NCBI GenBank assembly: GCA_902362975.1
Contig: CABIYO010000024.1
Span: forward strand, 7,009 to 40,822
Length of the DNA: 33,814 bases
Origin: Caryophanales bacterium
GTDB lineage: Bacteria > Bacillota > Bacilli > Exiguobacteriales > Exiguobacteriaceae
Direction: 5' to 3'
Shown here: piece by piece, positions 7,332-15,417 of the stretch
Position numbering within the stretch: the first letter of the stretch is position 1
How the letters are laid out: the number at the start of each line of letters is the position of its first letter
Notes under the pieces: model-generated
Told to the model about the DNA's origin: nothing
Seen by the model: the letters and a program-made list of their open reading frames with translations, nothing else
The model's database searches: none
Program-made: the position numbers and the translations under genes

Positions 7332-8126
7332 TCAATCAAACCAGACGGTCTGATCATCTAGGTGTATTCGTTCGATTTTTGTCGATCGTTTCGTCTGATC
7401 ATCGATTGTAATGAACACTCCATTAAGTTGTTCCCGCCCTTCAGCAACTTCAAACCGAACTGGGAGTTGTGTCATAAATTTTTTTAAAACAGTCGACGCA
7501 TCCATTCCGAGCACCCCGTCTAGTGGACCGGTCATGCCGACGTCTGTAATGTAGGCCGTGCCGTTCGGTAGGACACGCTCGTCCGCTGTCTGCACGTGTG
7601 TGTGTGTCCCGACAACGGCTTGAGCGCGACCGTCGAGATGATAGCCCATAGCGATTTTCTCGCTTGTCGCCTCAGCATGGACATCCACAAAAATCGCATC
7701 GACCTCATCGCGCACTTCTTCGACGAGACGGTCGACGGTACGGAACGGACAGTCAAGTGAAGGCAAGAAGACATTTCCCATGACATTGATCACGGCCAAT
7801 TTCTTCCCATTTTGTTTCAACTTCATCATGCCAACCCCAGGTGTCCCGTCCGGATAGTTGGCTGGACGGACGATCCGGTCGGCGTCATCGATCCAATCAA
7901 AGATGTCACGGTTGTCCCACGTGTGGTTCCCCATCGTTACCCCATGAAAGCCGAGCTCCAAAAACTGTTGGTAAATCTTTTTCGTAAGACCACGTCCATT
8001 TGCTGCATTTTCACCGTTGACGAGCATGAACGTCGGGTTGTATTTGTCTTTCAAGCGTCCGATTTGTTTGGTCAATATATCACGACCTGGTTTCCCGACC
8101 ACATCACCGATAAATAAAATTTTCAT
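7332..8126 (-). CDS. ymdB: YmdB 2',3'-cyclic nucleotide phosphodiesterase
   Basis: This is a 264-residue binuclear-metal phosphodiesterase that hydrolyses cyclic nucleotides. In B. subtilis it affects biofilm and motility gene expression and works in the same pathway as RNase Y. Metal ligands known from the B. subtilis enzyme are all visible at the same positions: Asp8 (FIGDVVG), Glu39 and Asn40 (NGENAANG), Asn67 and His68 (GNHTWD), His150 (VHAEATSEK), His175 and His177 (GTHTHVQT). The ribosome-binding site is GGGAGGAC. It follows rny with an intervening intrinsic terminator, so its level is probably set by readthrough. Confidence 0.95.
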   Translation of the reverse strand: MKILFIGDVVGKPGRDILTKQIGRLKDKYNPTFMLVNGENAANGRGLTKKIYQQFLELGFHGVTMGNHTWDNRDIFDWIDDADRIVRPANYPDGTPGVGMMKLKQNGKKLAVINVMGNVFLPSLDCPFRTVDRLVEEVRDEVDAIFVDVHAEATSEKIAMGYHLDGRAQAVVGTHTHVQTADERVLPNGTAYITDVGMTGPLDGVLGMDASTVLKKFMTQLPVRFEVAEGREQLNGVFITIDDQTKRSTKIERIHLDDQTVWFD

Positions 8127-8145
8127 ATAAAGTCCTCCCTCAAAC

Positions 8146-8171
8146 AGAAAAAGCGGAGAAATTCTCCGCTT
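8146..8171 (-). terminator. Terminator or attenuator between rny and ymdB
   Basis: AAGCGGAG (8151-8158) pairs with CTCCGCTT (8164-8171) over a 5-base loop. On the minus strand it is followed by five T (8148-8152). It begins 4 bases beyond the rny stop codon and lies in a 48-base gap with no ymdB promoter visible, so partial readthrough is likely. Confidence 0.8.
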
Positions 8172-8174
8172 CGT

Positions 8175-9737
8175 TTACTTCGCATAATCGACGGAACGTG
8201 TTTCACGAATGACCGTCACTTTGATTTGTCCAGGATAATCGAGTTCATCCTCGATTCGCTTACAAATATCGCGTGCCATCTTACCGGCGGCGACATCGTC
8301 AACGACATCAGGGCGAACGATAATCCGAACTTCACGTCCTGCTTGAATCGCATACGATTTCTCGACACCTTCGAACGACTCGCAGATTGATTCGAGTCGC
8401 TCAAGACGACGGATGTAGCTTTCAAGTGTCTCTTGGCGAGCTCCAGGACGCGCTGCTGACAGGGCGTCAGCCGCTGCCACAAGTACAGCAATCGTCGATG
8501 TCGCCTCGACGTCCCCGTGGTGGGAAGCGATCGAATTGATGACGACCGGATGTTCTTTGTATTTCGTCGCGAGTTCTACGCCGATTTCAACGTGACTACC
8601 TTCGACTTCGTGGTCGATTGCTTTCCCGATATCGTGTAAGAGTCCTGCCCGTTTCGCGAGCGTGACGTCTTCACCAAGTTCGGCTGCCATCATCCCGGCA
8701 AGGTGCGCCACCTCAACCGAGTGAGACAAGACGTTCTGACCATAACTCGTACGATAGCGCATGCGACCGAGCGTCTTGACAAGGTCTGGATGGAGTCCGT
8801 GAATTCCGGCTTCAAACGTAGCTTCCTCCCCGTATTCACGAATCCGTTCATCCACTTCACGTCGAGATTTCTCTACCATTTCTTCAATTCGAGCCGGATG
8901 AATCCGACCGTCTTGAACGAGTTTTTCAAGCGTCATCTTCGCGATTTCACGACGAACCGGGTCGAACCCTGACAAGATGACGGCTTCTGGTGTGTCATCG
9001 ATGATGAGGTCAATCCCAGTCAACGTTTCGAGCGTCCGGATGTTACGTCCTTCGCGTCCGATGATACGACCCTTCATCTCATCACTCGGTAAGTTGACAA
9101 CGGATACCGTCGTCTCGGCGACATGTTCAGCTGCATATCGTTGCATCGTGAGAGATAAGAGGTGTTTCGCTTTTTTATCCGCTTCTTGTTTTGCTTTTTG
9201 CTCGATTTCTTTTTGAAGGAGAGCAGCATCGTGAAGCGCTTCCTGCTTCGCTTCGTCCATGATGATGGTACGTGCTTCATCTTTCGAGAGGGATGCCACG
9301 CGTACAAGTTCTTGGCGTGCCTCTTCGTATAACTCCTCCACTTTGCTTTCGAGCATTTCCGCTTCACGCTTGCGTTTTTCGAGTCCTCGTTCCTGTTCAT
9401 CTAGCGAGTCTTCTTTACGCTCGAGCATGTCTGCTTTACGATCCAGAAGCTCTTCTTTTTGAACGAGGCGATTCTCTTTCACTTTCTGCTCTTCGCGACG
9501 TTCACGTAATTCTTGTTCCGTCTCATTACGAAGTTGAATCATCTCTTCTTTTACTTCAAGCCGTGCTTCTTTTTGCATCGCTTCCGATTGTTGTTTTGCT
9601 TGCTCTACAATCTTAGTCGCTTCCGTCTCGGCACCTTGAATCTTCGCTTCGGCGATCGATTTACGCACAAAAAAACCTGCAACAAAAGCTATCGGCAAAA
9701 GGAGGATCAGAATAAGCCAGTATAGCCATTCCATCAT
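8175..9737 (-). CDS. rny: Ribonuclease Y
   Basis: This is a membrane-anchored endoribonuclease that starts bulk mRNA decay in Gram-positive bacteria and is a partner of the degradosome-like network. Domains in order are one N-terminal transmembrane helix (about residues 3-24); a long charged coiled coil (about 30-200); a KH domain with [10 protein letters not shown] (about 223-232); and an HD domain with LLHDIGKA (His368-Asp369), '[10 protein letters not shown]' and 'ASHHGDVE'. Starting at the ATG at 9737 gives 520 residues, the same length as B. subtilis RNase Y and the same catalytic numbering. The longer in-frame GTG at 9743 overlaps the ribosome-binding site GGGAGGTG and is rejected. It has its own promoter at 9812-9840. 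Confidence 0.96.
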   Translation of the reverse strand: MMEWLYWLILILLLPIAFVAGFFVRKSIAEAKIQGAETEATKIVEQAKQQSEAMQKEARLEVKEEMIQLRNETEQELRERREEQKVKENRLVQKEELLDRKADMLERKEDSLDEQERGLEKRKREAEMLESKVEELYEEARQELVRVASLSKDEARTIIMDEAKQEALHDAALLQKEIEQKAKQEADKKAKHLLSLTMQRYAAEHVAETTVSVVNLPSDEMKGRIIGREGRNIRTLETLTGIDLIIDDTPEAVILSGFDPVRREIAKMTLEKLVQDGRIHPARIEEMVEKSRREVDERIREYGEEATFEAGIHGLHPDLVKTLGRMRYRTSYGQNVLSHSVEVAHLAGMMAAELGEDVTLAKRAGLLHDIGKAIDHEVEGSHVEIGVELATKYKEHPVVINSIASHHGDVEATSTIAVLVAAADALSAARPGARQETLESYIRRLERLESICESFEGVEKSYAIQAGREVRIIVRPDVVDDVAAGKMARDICKRIEDELDYPGQIKVTVIRETRSVDYAK

Positions 9738-9786
9738 GTTCACCTCCCTTTCGCAAGGTTATTTTATTTTTTTAATAAGTGAGTAA

Positions 9787-9802
9787 CACGGGCAAGCCCG
9801 TG
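9787..9802 (-). promoter_or_regulatory. Hairpin at the 5' end of the rny transcript
   Basis: CACGGGC and GCCCGTG form a near-perfect palindrome with only two bases between the arms (six pairs if a four-base loop is used). It begins about 4 bases after the predicted rny transcription start, so it would cap the 5' end of the mRNA. No T-run follows, so it is not a terminator. Confidence 0.55.
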
Positions 9803-9811
9803 CATACCTTT

Positions 9812-9840
9812 ATTGTACTTATTTAATAGGGAGAATGCAA
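9812..9840 (-). promoter_or_regulatory. Sigma-A promoter of rny
   Basis: On the minus strand, TTGCAT (9835-9840) and TACAAT (9812-9817) are spaced by 17 bases. The predicted transcription start is near 9805, giving a leader of about 68 bases to the rny ATG. Confidence 0.75.
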
Positions 9841-9885
9841 TGCACGGACAGGATAGAACTACCAATTGCCGAAAAAAATTATACT

Positions 9886-9918
9886 AAAAAAATCTCACTC
9901 GAAAGAATTCGAGTGAGA
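9886..9918 (-). terminator. Terminator of recA
   Basis: TCTCACTCG (9893-9901) and CGAGTGAGA (9910-9918) form a perfect stem that can extend two more A-T pairs. Seven T follow on the minus strand. It lies just past the recA stop. Confidence 0.9.
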
Positions 9919-9926
9919 CGATGTGC

Positions 9927-10976
9927 TTATTCGTCATCGAGAAGTGAGAGGACTTCGTCGTCTTCGCCTTCGACCGTGACCGTTTTTTCTCCGTTCAATC
10001 CGTAGTGATCACGAATCTGTTGTTCGACCTCAGCTGCGATTGCCGGATTTTCTTTCATATATTGCTTGGCATTTTCACGACCTTGACCAAGACGTTCTTC
10101 ATTGAACGAGTACCAAGCTCCGCTCTTTTGAACGATGTCGAGGTCTGCACCGATATCGATGAGTTCCCCTTCACGTGAGATTCCCTCGCCATACATGATA
10201 TCGACTTCCGCCGTTTTGAACGGTGGTGCGATCTTGTTTTTTACAACCTTGATCTTCGTACGGTTCCCGACCATATCTTGACCTTGTTTGAGCGTCTCCG
10301 CACGACGAACTTCTAGACGTACAGAAGAGTAGAATTTCAATGCACGACCACCTGGAGTCGTTTCCGGGTTACCGAACATAATCCCAATTTTCTCGCGGAT
10401 TTGGTTGATGAAGATGACAATCGTCTTCGACTTGTTCGTCGCACCGGACAACTTACGAAGTGCTTGAGACATCAAACGGGCTTGAAGACCGACGTGCGAG
10501 TCTCCCATTTCTCCTTCAATCTCGGCTTTCGGTACGAGTGCTGCAACCGAGTCGACAACGAGGATATCAACTGCTCCAGAGCGAACGAGCGCTTCAGCGA
10601 TTTCGAGGGCTTGCTCCCCAGTATCCGGCTGTGAAAGAAGCAACTCATCGATGTTGACCCCAAGATTTTTAGCATACTTCGGATCGAGTGCGTGCTCGGC
10701 ATCGACGAATGCTGCTTGACCGCCACGCTTTTGAACTTCTGCAATCGCATGTAGGGCAACCGTCGTCTTACCTGAAGATTCTGGTCCATATACTTCGATG
10801 ACACGACCGCGTGGATATCCGCCCGCACCGAGCGCGACGTCGAGGGCGATTGACCCTGAAGGGATGACCGATACTTGTTGGTCTGTATTTTCACCAAGGC
10901 GCATGATTGAGCCTTTACCGAATTGTTTTTCAATCTGTCGCAATGCCATTTCTAACGCTTGTTTACGATCACTCAT
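9927..10976 (-). CDS. recA: RecA recombinase
   Basis: This is the central ATP-dependent strand-exchange protein of homologous recombination and co-protease of LexA in the SOS response. It has 349 residues, the normal length. Marks are Walker A 'GPESSGKTT' (64-72), Walker B region '[12 protein letters not shown]', the loop L1 stretch '[22 protein letters not shown]', loop L2 '[19 protein letters not shown]' and the acidic tail '[14 protein letters not shown]'. AAAGGAGG lies 11 bases before the ATG. It has its own promoter and SOS box in the gap after cinA, and its own terminator, so it can be induced independently of cinA. Confidence 0.98.
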   Translation of the reverse strand: MSDRKQALEMALRQIEKQFGKGSIMRLGENTDQQVSVIPSGSIALDVALGAGGYPRGRVIEVYGPESSGKTTVALHAIAEVQKRGGQAAFVDAEHALDPKYAKNLGVNIDELLLSQPDTGEQALEIAEALVRSGAVDILVVDSVAALVPKAEIEGEMGDSHVGLQARLMSQALRKLSGATNKSKTIVIFINQIREKIGIMFGNPETTPGGRALKFYSSVRLEVRRAETLKQGQDMVGNRTKIKVVKNKIAPPFKTAEVDIMYGEGISREGELIDIGADLDIVQKSGAWYSFNEERLGQGRENAKQYMKENPAIAAEVEQQIRDHYGLNGEKTVTVEGEDDEVLSLLDDE

Positions 10977-11008
10977 AGATAAATGAGCCTCCTTTAATTG
11001 ATACTCTT

Positions 11009-11037
11009 ATTATACGTGAACACTGTATGATACACAA
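11009..11037 (-). promoter_or_regulatory. recA promoter
   Basis: On the minus strand, TTGTGT (11032-11037) and a perfect TATAAT (11009-11014) are separated by 17 bases. The SOS box lies just upstream. The transcription start is expected near 11002, with the recA ribosome-binding site about 10 bases further on. Confidence 0.8.
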
Positions 11038-11045
11038 GTTTTTTA

Positions 11046-11059
11046 CGAACATTTATTCG
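11046..11059 (-). promoter_or_regulatory. LexA (SOS) box of recA
   Basis: On the minus strand this reads CGAATAAATGTTCG, fitting the Gram-positive LexA box (CGAAC-N4-GTTCG) with one change in the first arm. The same C-to-T change occurs in the B. subtilis recA operator as I remember it. It overlaps the last codons of cinA and sits about 8 bases upstream of the recA -35. Confidence 0.8.
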
Positions 11060-12279
11060 CCTTTTTTGATTCGTTGAATGAGAGCCCATAATCCGTCCTT
11101 GGCAGCTCGCATACGGATGATATTCCGTTCTTGATGTGGATACGTCCGCTCGATGACCTCAATTCCATAGGGTGTCTTTACCCCGATATAGACCGTACCG
11201 ACCGGGCGGCCCGAATTCGATGTCGGTCCTGCTTCTCCCGTGAAAGAAAGCGCATAGTCGGCATGGGTAGTCTTTGACAATCCGTCCACCATCTCATAGG
11301 CGACTTCTTTTGAGACGACTGAGTGCTGTTCAATTGTATCAAGCGCGACTCCTAAATACCTATTTTTTAGCTCATCCGAGTAGGTCACGACTCCACCTAG
11401 AAAGACGGCTGAAGCGCCAGGTGTTGATGTAATCATCGATTGTACCTCGCCGCCGGTCAACGACTCGGCAACAGCGAACGTTCGATTCAATCTAGACAAT
11501 GATTGGACAAGGTGTGATGCAATCGTTTCATCGTCAGAGCCGAAGTAGTACGAACCGACCCGTTTCAGGATTTCAGTCTTCACTTCTTCAATCATCTGAC
11601 GCGCGGTCACCTCGTCCGCCGCTCGAGCACTGATCCGAAGTCTTGCCTCTCCCGTCTCGGCGTAGGGGGCAACGGTCGGATTCGAGCCGCCCAACAAGTC
11701 CTTCACGGCATCGTCGAGAGCGGATTCCCCAATCTCATAAAACCGTAATGACTCTGAGACGAGCGTCGCTCCTGATAGTTTATGCGGAAACGTCGCCTCG
11801 ACCAAAGCTTTCATTTCACGTGGCACACCCGGTAAAAGCAACCACGTCGTGTCTCCGGCAATCCACATTCCTGGGGCAAGCCCGACCGGATTTGGTAATA
11901 CGTCGGCTCCGCTGAGCACGTCGGCTTGGCGAGCGTCCCCATCATTCATCAATCGATTTCGTGACATGAGGAATCGTTGAATCGTCTCATACGCTTCCTC
12001 ATCCCGCACGATCGGACGGTCTAGTAAGTCGGAAAGGACCGTCTTTGTGACATCATCCGCCGTCGGACCGAGTCCACCCGTGACGATGACAAAGTCAGAA
12101 CGACGACGGGCGATTTCAAACGTCTCTCGCATTCGTATCGCATTATCCCCGACAACTTGATGATACAAGACCGGCACACCGTACCTCGACAGTTGTTCTG
12201 ATATGTAACTCGCATTCGTATTGACGACTTCCCCTAAGAGCAACTCGCTTCCTACCGCAATGATTTCGGCTCGTTTCAT
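11053..12279 (-). CDS. cinA: CinA, nicotinamide-nucleotide amidase / competence-damage protein
   Basis: This two-domain protein of 408 residues has an N-terminal MoaB/MogA-like domain ('AEIIAVGSELLLGEVVNTNASYI' and 'VIVTGGLGPTADDVTK'). The C-terminal PncC-type amidase domain starts around residue 250 and carries 'AVAESLTGGEVQSMITSTPGAS', 'FLGGVVTYS' and 'SFTGEAGPTSNSGRPVGTVYIG'. The family deamidates nicotinamide mononucleotide and hydrolyses ADP-ribose; in naturally competent species the gene is co-transcribed with recA. GAGGAGG stands 7 bases before the ATG. It lies directly upstream of recA, as in Bacillus and Streptococcus, but a terminator also sits on its upstream side after pgsA. Confidence 0.95.
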   Translation of the reverse strand: MKRAEIIAVGSELLLGEVVNTNASYISEQLSRYGVPVLYHQVVGDNAIRMRETFEIARRRSDFVIVTGGLGPTADDVTKTVLSDLLDRPIVRDEEAYETIQRFLMSRNRLMNDGDARQADVLSGADVLPNPVGLAPGMWIAGDTTWLLLPGVPREMKALVEATFPHKLSGATLVSESLRFYEIGESALDDAVKDLLGGSNPTVAPYAETGEARLRISARAADEVTARQMIEEVKTEILKRVGSYYFGSDDETIASHLVQSLSRLNRTFAVAESLTGGEVQSMITSTPGASAVFLGGVVTYSDELKNRYLGVALDTIEQHSVVSKEVAYEMVDGLSKTTHADYALSFTGEAGPTSNSGRPVGTVYIGVKTPYGIEVIERTYPHQERNIIRMRAAKDGLWALIQRIKKGE

Positions 12280-12298
12280 CCCATTTCCTCCTCAACCT

Positions 12299-12332
12299 CA
12301 AAAAAAGACGAGCTAGATCAACCAACTCGTCT
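12299..12332 (-). terminator. Intrinsic terminator after pgsA
   Basis: AGACGAG (12306-12312) and CTCGTCT (12326-12332) form a 7-base stem over a 13-base loop. On the minus strand it is followed by six to seven T. It lies between the pgsA stop and the cinA ribosome-binding site. Confidence 0.75.
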
Positions 12333-12340
12333 CTGTCGAC

Positions 12341-12919
12341 TTACATCGACTTCACAATAATCTTATAGTTTTGTGCGAAATATTCGGCACCCGAGTAAAT
12401 TGTAAGTGCGAGCGCCAACCACATCGCCCAATCGCCAAACGGGATCCCGACATAGCTAAAGATCGGATTACCGAACAGTAAGAAGATGATGGCAAAGAGC
12501 TGCACCCAAGTCTTCGCTTTTCCAGATTTCCCGGCTGCGACGACAATCCCTTCGTCGGCAGCGACGAGGCGTAAGCCTGTGACCGCAAATTCACGTGATA
12601 GAATCACGACGACGACCCACGCCGCGACGAGATTCATCTCAACGAGCAACACAAGGGCCGCCGTGACGAGCAGTTTATCTGCGAGCGGGTCCATAAATTT
12701 ACCAAAGTTCGTGACTAAATTATGCTTACGCGCCAAATGTCCGTCTAACCAGTCTGTAATGGCCGCAATCGTAAAAATCACACCAGCGATAAATTGGTGC
12801 ATCGGGATATCAGCGCCTAAAAAAGCGATGTTCCCCCAATCAAAATCAACAGCGAGTAAGACGACGAATACGGGAATCAAGACCACGCGTAGCATCGTCA
12901 ATCGGTTAGGTAGGTTCAT
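12341..12919 (-). CDS. pgsA: Phosphatidylglycerophosphate synthase
   Basis: This integral membrane CDP-alcohol phosphatidyltransferase makes phosphatidylglycerol phosphate from CDP-diacylglycerol and glycerol 3-phosphate, the committed step to phosphatidylglycerol and cardiolipin. It has 192 residues, the usual length. The family active-site signature D-x2-D-G-x2-A-R-x8-G-x3-D-x3-D is read as 'DWLDGHLARK' followed by 'GKFMDPLADK' at about residues 57-82. Several hydrophobic helices follow. AGAGGAGG precedes the ATG. It sits between rodZ and cinA as in B. subtilis. Confidence 0.96.
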   Translation of the reverse strand: MNLPNRLTMLRVVLIPVFVVLLAVDFDWGNIAFLGADIPMHQFIAGVIFTIAAITDWLDGHLARKHNLVTNFGKFMDPLADKLLVTAALVLLVEMNLVAAWVVVVILSREFAVTGLRLVAADEGIVVAAGKSGKAKTWVQLFAIIFLLFGNPIFSYVGIPFGDWAMWLALALTIYSGAEYFAQNYKIIVKSM

Positions 12920-12942
12920 ATAGAACGCCTCCTCTTAGAAGG

Positions 12943-12969
12943 AGAGTCGACTTATTCGGCGTCGACTCT
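12943..12969 (-). promoter_or_regulatory. Perfect hairpin holding the rodZ stop codon, before pgsA
   Basis: AGAGTCGAC (12943-12951) and GTCGACTCT (12961-12969) form a perfect 9-base stem whose 9-base loop contains the rodZ stop codon (12952-12954). On the minus strand it is followed by CCTTCTAAGAGGAGG, which is the pgsA ribosome-binding site rather than a T-run. It is therefore not a standard terminator. A translational-coupling or RNA-processing role is possible. Confidence 0.6.
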
Positions 12970-13824
12970 CTTCACAAAAATATTTTGTGTGACCGGAGAC
13001 TCTTGAAGCTCGAGCTCACGACCGTTGACGACGATTTTCTCAACACCTGTGATGAGTCCGATTCGAATACGCAATGTGTCCGTCTCGGCATCTTCAACGA
13101 CAATCGGATTCTGTTTCGACTGGTTCGGATACTCCGGTGCGAGGAATGCCCCCTCTAACGATGTGTCACGAACACCTACGTAAGAGGCAGGTGACTCCTT
13201 CACATAAATCTCGGTCGACAGTTTCTCGTTCGTCGCGAGTTCATAAGTGATGTCCGCCCCGTTCGACTCCTTCACCGCAATCGGACCAGATTCCGCAGGC
13301 GGTTCTTCTTCAGCCGGCTCCTCGTCAGCAGGTTCTTCCTCAATCGGTTCATCAACCGGGACATCCTCATTCTGGTCGACTGTGACCCCAGAACTTGGCG
13401 GTTCGGCAGGACTTACATCCTGACCACCGAAGTCGATGCTTCTCACAGCGAAATAAATCGCGGTGATGAGCAAGAAGACCGTGAGAACGAGGAGAACTTT
13501 CGGAACCCATCTCGAGACCCGACTCGTCGACTCGGAAGCCTTCGCATACGTTTTCTTTCGAGAAAGTTGAACGGACGGCTGTGCCTCGATGACCGGTAAA
13601 TCTTTTGCATACGTCTCGTATAATTCATCCACATCTAGACCGAGCGACTCCGCATACGTCTTAATGAACGCCCGTGCATAGAAAGAGCCAGGGAGATTTT
13701 TGTAATCACCTTCCTCGATCGCGATGATATAGCGTTTTTGAATCTTCGTCGTCTGCTGGATTTGGTCGAGCGTCAATCCGCTCTCCTCACGCTTTTGTTT
13801 CAAAAAAGTCCCTAGTTCTGTCAC
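12952..13824 (-). CDS. rodZ: RodZ-like cell-shape protein (YmfM)
   Basis: This is a 290-residue bitopic membrane protein of the RodZ family, which links MreB filaments to the membrane-bound elongation machinery. In order it has a cytoplasmic Xre-type helix-turn-helix ('ELGTFLKQKREESGLTLDQIQQTTKI', then 'YIIAIEEGDYKNLPGSFYARAFIKTYAESLGL'), a basic juxtamembrane stretch, and one transmembrane helix ('VLLVLTVFLLITAIYF', about 110-126). Outside are a Glu/Pro-rich linker of EEEPADEEP-type repeats (about 155-180) and a C-terminal DUF4115-like beta domain. The longest frame starts at 13836, but GTG at 13824 has AAGGTG about 9 bases upstream and gives the family start (M)TELGTFLK. Confidence 0.9.
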   Translation of the reverse strand: MTELGTFLKQKREESGLTLDQIQQTTKIQKRYIIAIEEGDYKNLPGSFYARAFIKTYAESLGLDVDELYETYAKDLPVIEAQPSVQLSRKKTYAKASESTSRVSRWVPKVLLVLTVFLLITAIYFAVRSIDFGGQDVSPAEPPSSGVTVDQNEDVPVDEPIEEEPADEEPAEEEPPAESGPIAVKESNGADITYELATNEKLSTEIYVKESPASYVGVRDTSLEGAFLAPEYPNQSKQNPIVVEDAETDTLRIRIGLITGVEKIVVNGRELELQESPVTQNIFVKRVDAE

Positions 13825-13851
13825 AGGGGTCCACACCTTCCATTCACATAA

Positions 13852-14628
13852 TTATTCAAACCATTCTGACTCACGATGTGTTTCTTGTGGGATGATGATC
13901 GTCTCATCCGGATTGTTTCTCAACTCAATAATATAATCAAAGTCTTCATACACGCAATCGGTGTTTTGGACATACAGGTCGGGGTGTTCGATAACTTTCA
14001 CGGCCGGCAACCGCATGACTTCACGGATGAGCTGGCGATGTCGTTCATCCATCGTTCGAGTGGAGACGGCACCATCGATTATGTATACGTGATCGCCTTC
14101 CCGTTCTTCTTCAAATAATGAGGTCCGAACGGTCTGTTTCATCAGTGTCGAGGAAAGAAACAACCATCGTTTGTTCGCACACACACTCGCTGCGACGATG
14201 GACTCCGTCTTTCCGACGCGTGGATTACCGCGTACGCCAATCAACAAATGGCGTTCTTCCTTCATCAGTTCCGCAACGAAATCGACGAGAATACCCAAAT
14301 CTTCACGGACGAAGCGAAACGTCTTTTTGTCATCACTATCATGGTCGATATAGCGACCGTGACGGATCGCAATCCGGTCCCGTAACTTCGGACGACGCAA
14401 CTTGATAACGGCAATGGCTTCCATCCGCTTTAAAATGTGCTCGAGTCGATGCACATGATCGGCGGCTGGTGCTTTGAGCAACATTCCCCGTCGCTGCAAA
14501 TCGACCCCATTGATGGTGACGATGGAGATTTGAAGCATCCCCATGAGAGATGCGATGTCTCCGAGGATACCCGGTCGATTCTGACACAATTCATATTCGA
14601 GATACCACTCTTCGAATTTATGTTCCAT
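13852..14628 (-). CDS. ymfK: YmfK, DUF3388 family protein
   Basis: This 258-residue protein is conserved next to rodZ in Bacillales; its function is unknown. The N-terminal third resembles an ACT domain ('EYELCQNRPGILGDIASLMGMLQISIVTINGVD'), usually a ligand-sensing fold. The middle has 'RPKLRDRIAIRHGRYID' and 'KKTFRFVREDLGILVDFVAEL'. A P-loop-like 'GVRGNPRVGKTE' (about 131-142) suggests nucleotide binding, followed by 'RWLFLSSTLMKQTVRTSL' and 'VKVIEHPDLYV'. The ATG at 14628 stands 10 bases after AAAGGA; the frame's TTG at 14634 is too close to it. The small ymfJ gene found here in B. subtilis is missing. Confidence 0.88.
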   Translation of the reverse strand: MEHKFEEWYLEYELCQNRPGILGDIASLMGMLQISIVTINGVDLQRRGMLLKAPAADHVHRLEHILKRMEAIAVIKLRRPKLRDRIAIRHGRYIDHDSDDKKTFRFVREDLGILVDFVAELMKEERHLLIGVRGNPRVGKTESIVAASVCANKRWLFLSSTLMKQTVRTSLFEEEREGDHVYIIDGAVSTRTMDERHRQLIREVMRLPAVKVIEHPDLYVQNTDCVYEDFDYIIELRNNPDETIIIPQETHRESEWFE

Positions 14629-14666
14629 CCCCAACCATCCTTTCGAGCGAGTTCGCTACCTTGCCT

Positions 14667-14695
14667 ATTTTAAATTATTTTAGAAGAATTGAAAA
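14667..14695 (-). promoter_or_regulatory. Possible promoter for ymfK-rodZ-pgsA
   Basis: In the 93-base gap between ymfI and ymfK, the minus strand has TTTTCA (14690-14695) and TAAAAT (14667-14672) with 17 bases between. The gap is AT-rich in contrast to the flanking genes. The -35 is poor, so this is tentative. Confidence 0.35.
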
Positions 14696-14721
14696 GAACA
14701 GGTTTATTTACATGGATCGGG

Positions 14722-15417
14722 TCATTGCCAACCGCCGTCGATGCGTAACACCGTGCCCGTCATATATGAGGCGTCCGGTGAGCACAAGAAACGGATGGTG
14801 TTGGCCACGTCCTCTGCCGCACCAATACGTCCTAGTGGAATATCGTCGAGCACGGATTGTTTCGACTCTTCTACCGTATCATTCATTGGCGTATCAATCC
14901 ACCCCGGTGTCACCGCATTGATTCGAACATTGAACGAGCCAGCCTCTCGAGCGAACGCTTTGACGAAGCCGAGCTGTGCCGCTTTGACGGTTGAATAAAA
15001 CACCTCAGCCGCCGCACCGACCTCTCCCCATACACTTGAGACGATCACGATATCCAGATGATGATTGTAAGGCTTGCTCGCAACGACGGACTGGATAAGT
15101 CGAATCATCGCTCGAACATGTACATCATATAGCCGGTCGAGTTCGTCCATTGACTGGTCGACGACGAGACCATGGAGCGCATGTCCTGCCACGTATACAA
15201 TTCGGTCGACAGCCGGCATATCCTGTACCCACGACTCAACAGCTTCACGGTCCGTGAGGTCACAAGGGCGAAGTGTTGCCGATAGATTTTCATCATCAAT
15301 CAAATGACGAAGTCTTTCACGACCATCGTTCGCATGCAAAATCAAGTCATCTTCACGAAAAGCGAGCGAGACGGCACGTCCGATGGCACCACTCGCTCCA
15401 ACAATTAATGTCTTCAT
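14722..15417 (-). CDS. ymfI: YmfI, short-chain dehydrogenase (EF-P 5-aminopentanone reductase)
   Basis: This is a 231-residue short-chain dehydrogenase/reductase. In B. subtilis YmfI reduces the 5-aminopentanone group on elongation factor P to 5-aminopentanol; the same role is inferred here from sequence and neighbours. Visible are the NAD(P)-binding 'GASGAIGRA' at the N-terminus, the 'YVAGHA' strand (NAG equivalent), catalytic Ser in 'IVSSVWGEVG', the Y-x3-K pair in 'FYSTVKAAQLGF' and 'VTPGWIDTPMN'. The ATG at 15417 overlaps the ymfH stop by four bases (ATGA), so translation is probably coupled. The frame extends six codons upstream without a ribosome-binding site. Confidence 0.9.
   Translation of the reverse strand: MKTLIVGASGAIGRAVSLAFREDDLILHANDGRERLRHLIDDENLSATLRPCDLTDREAVESWVQDMPAVDRIVYVAGHALHGLVVDQSMDELDRLYDVHVRAMIRLIQSVVASKPYNHHLDIVIVSSVWGEVGAAAEVFYSTVKAAQLGFVKAFAREAGSFNVRINAVTPGWIDTPMNDTVEESKQSVLDDIPLGRIGAAEDVANTIRFLCSPDASYMTGTVLRIDGGWQ

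Noticed and set aside
9787..9802. Terminator in front of rny
   Set aside because: No T-run follows on either strand, and it lies just downstream of a good promoter, which fits a 5' leader hairpin better.
13310..13400. Repeat array in rodZ as a possible CRISPR or minisatellite
   Set aside because: The repeats are short codon-level EEP-type units in an acidic linker, in frame and imperfect; there are no spacers.
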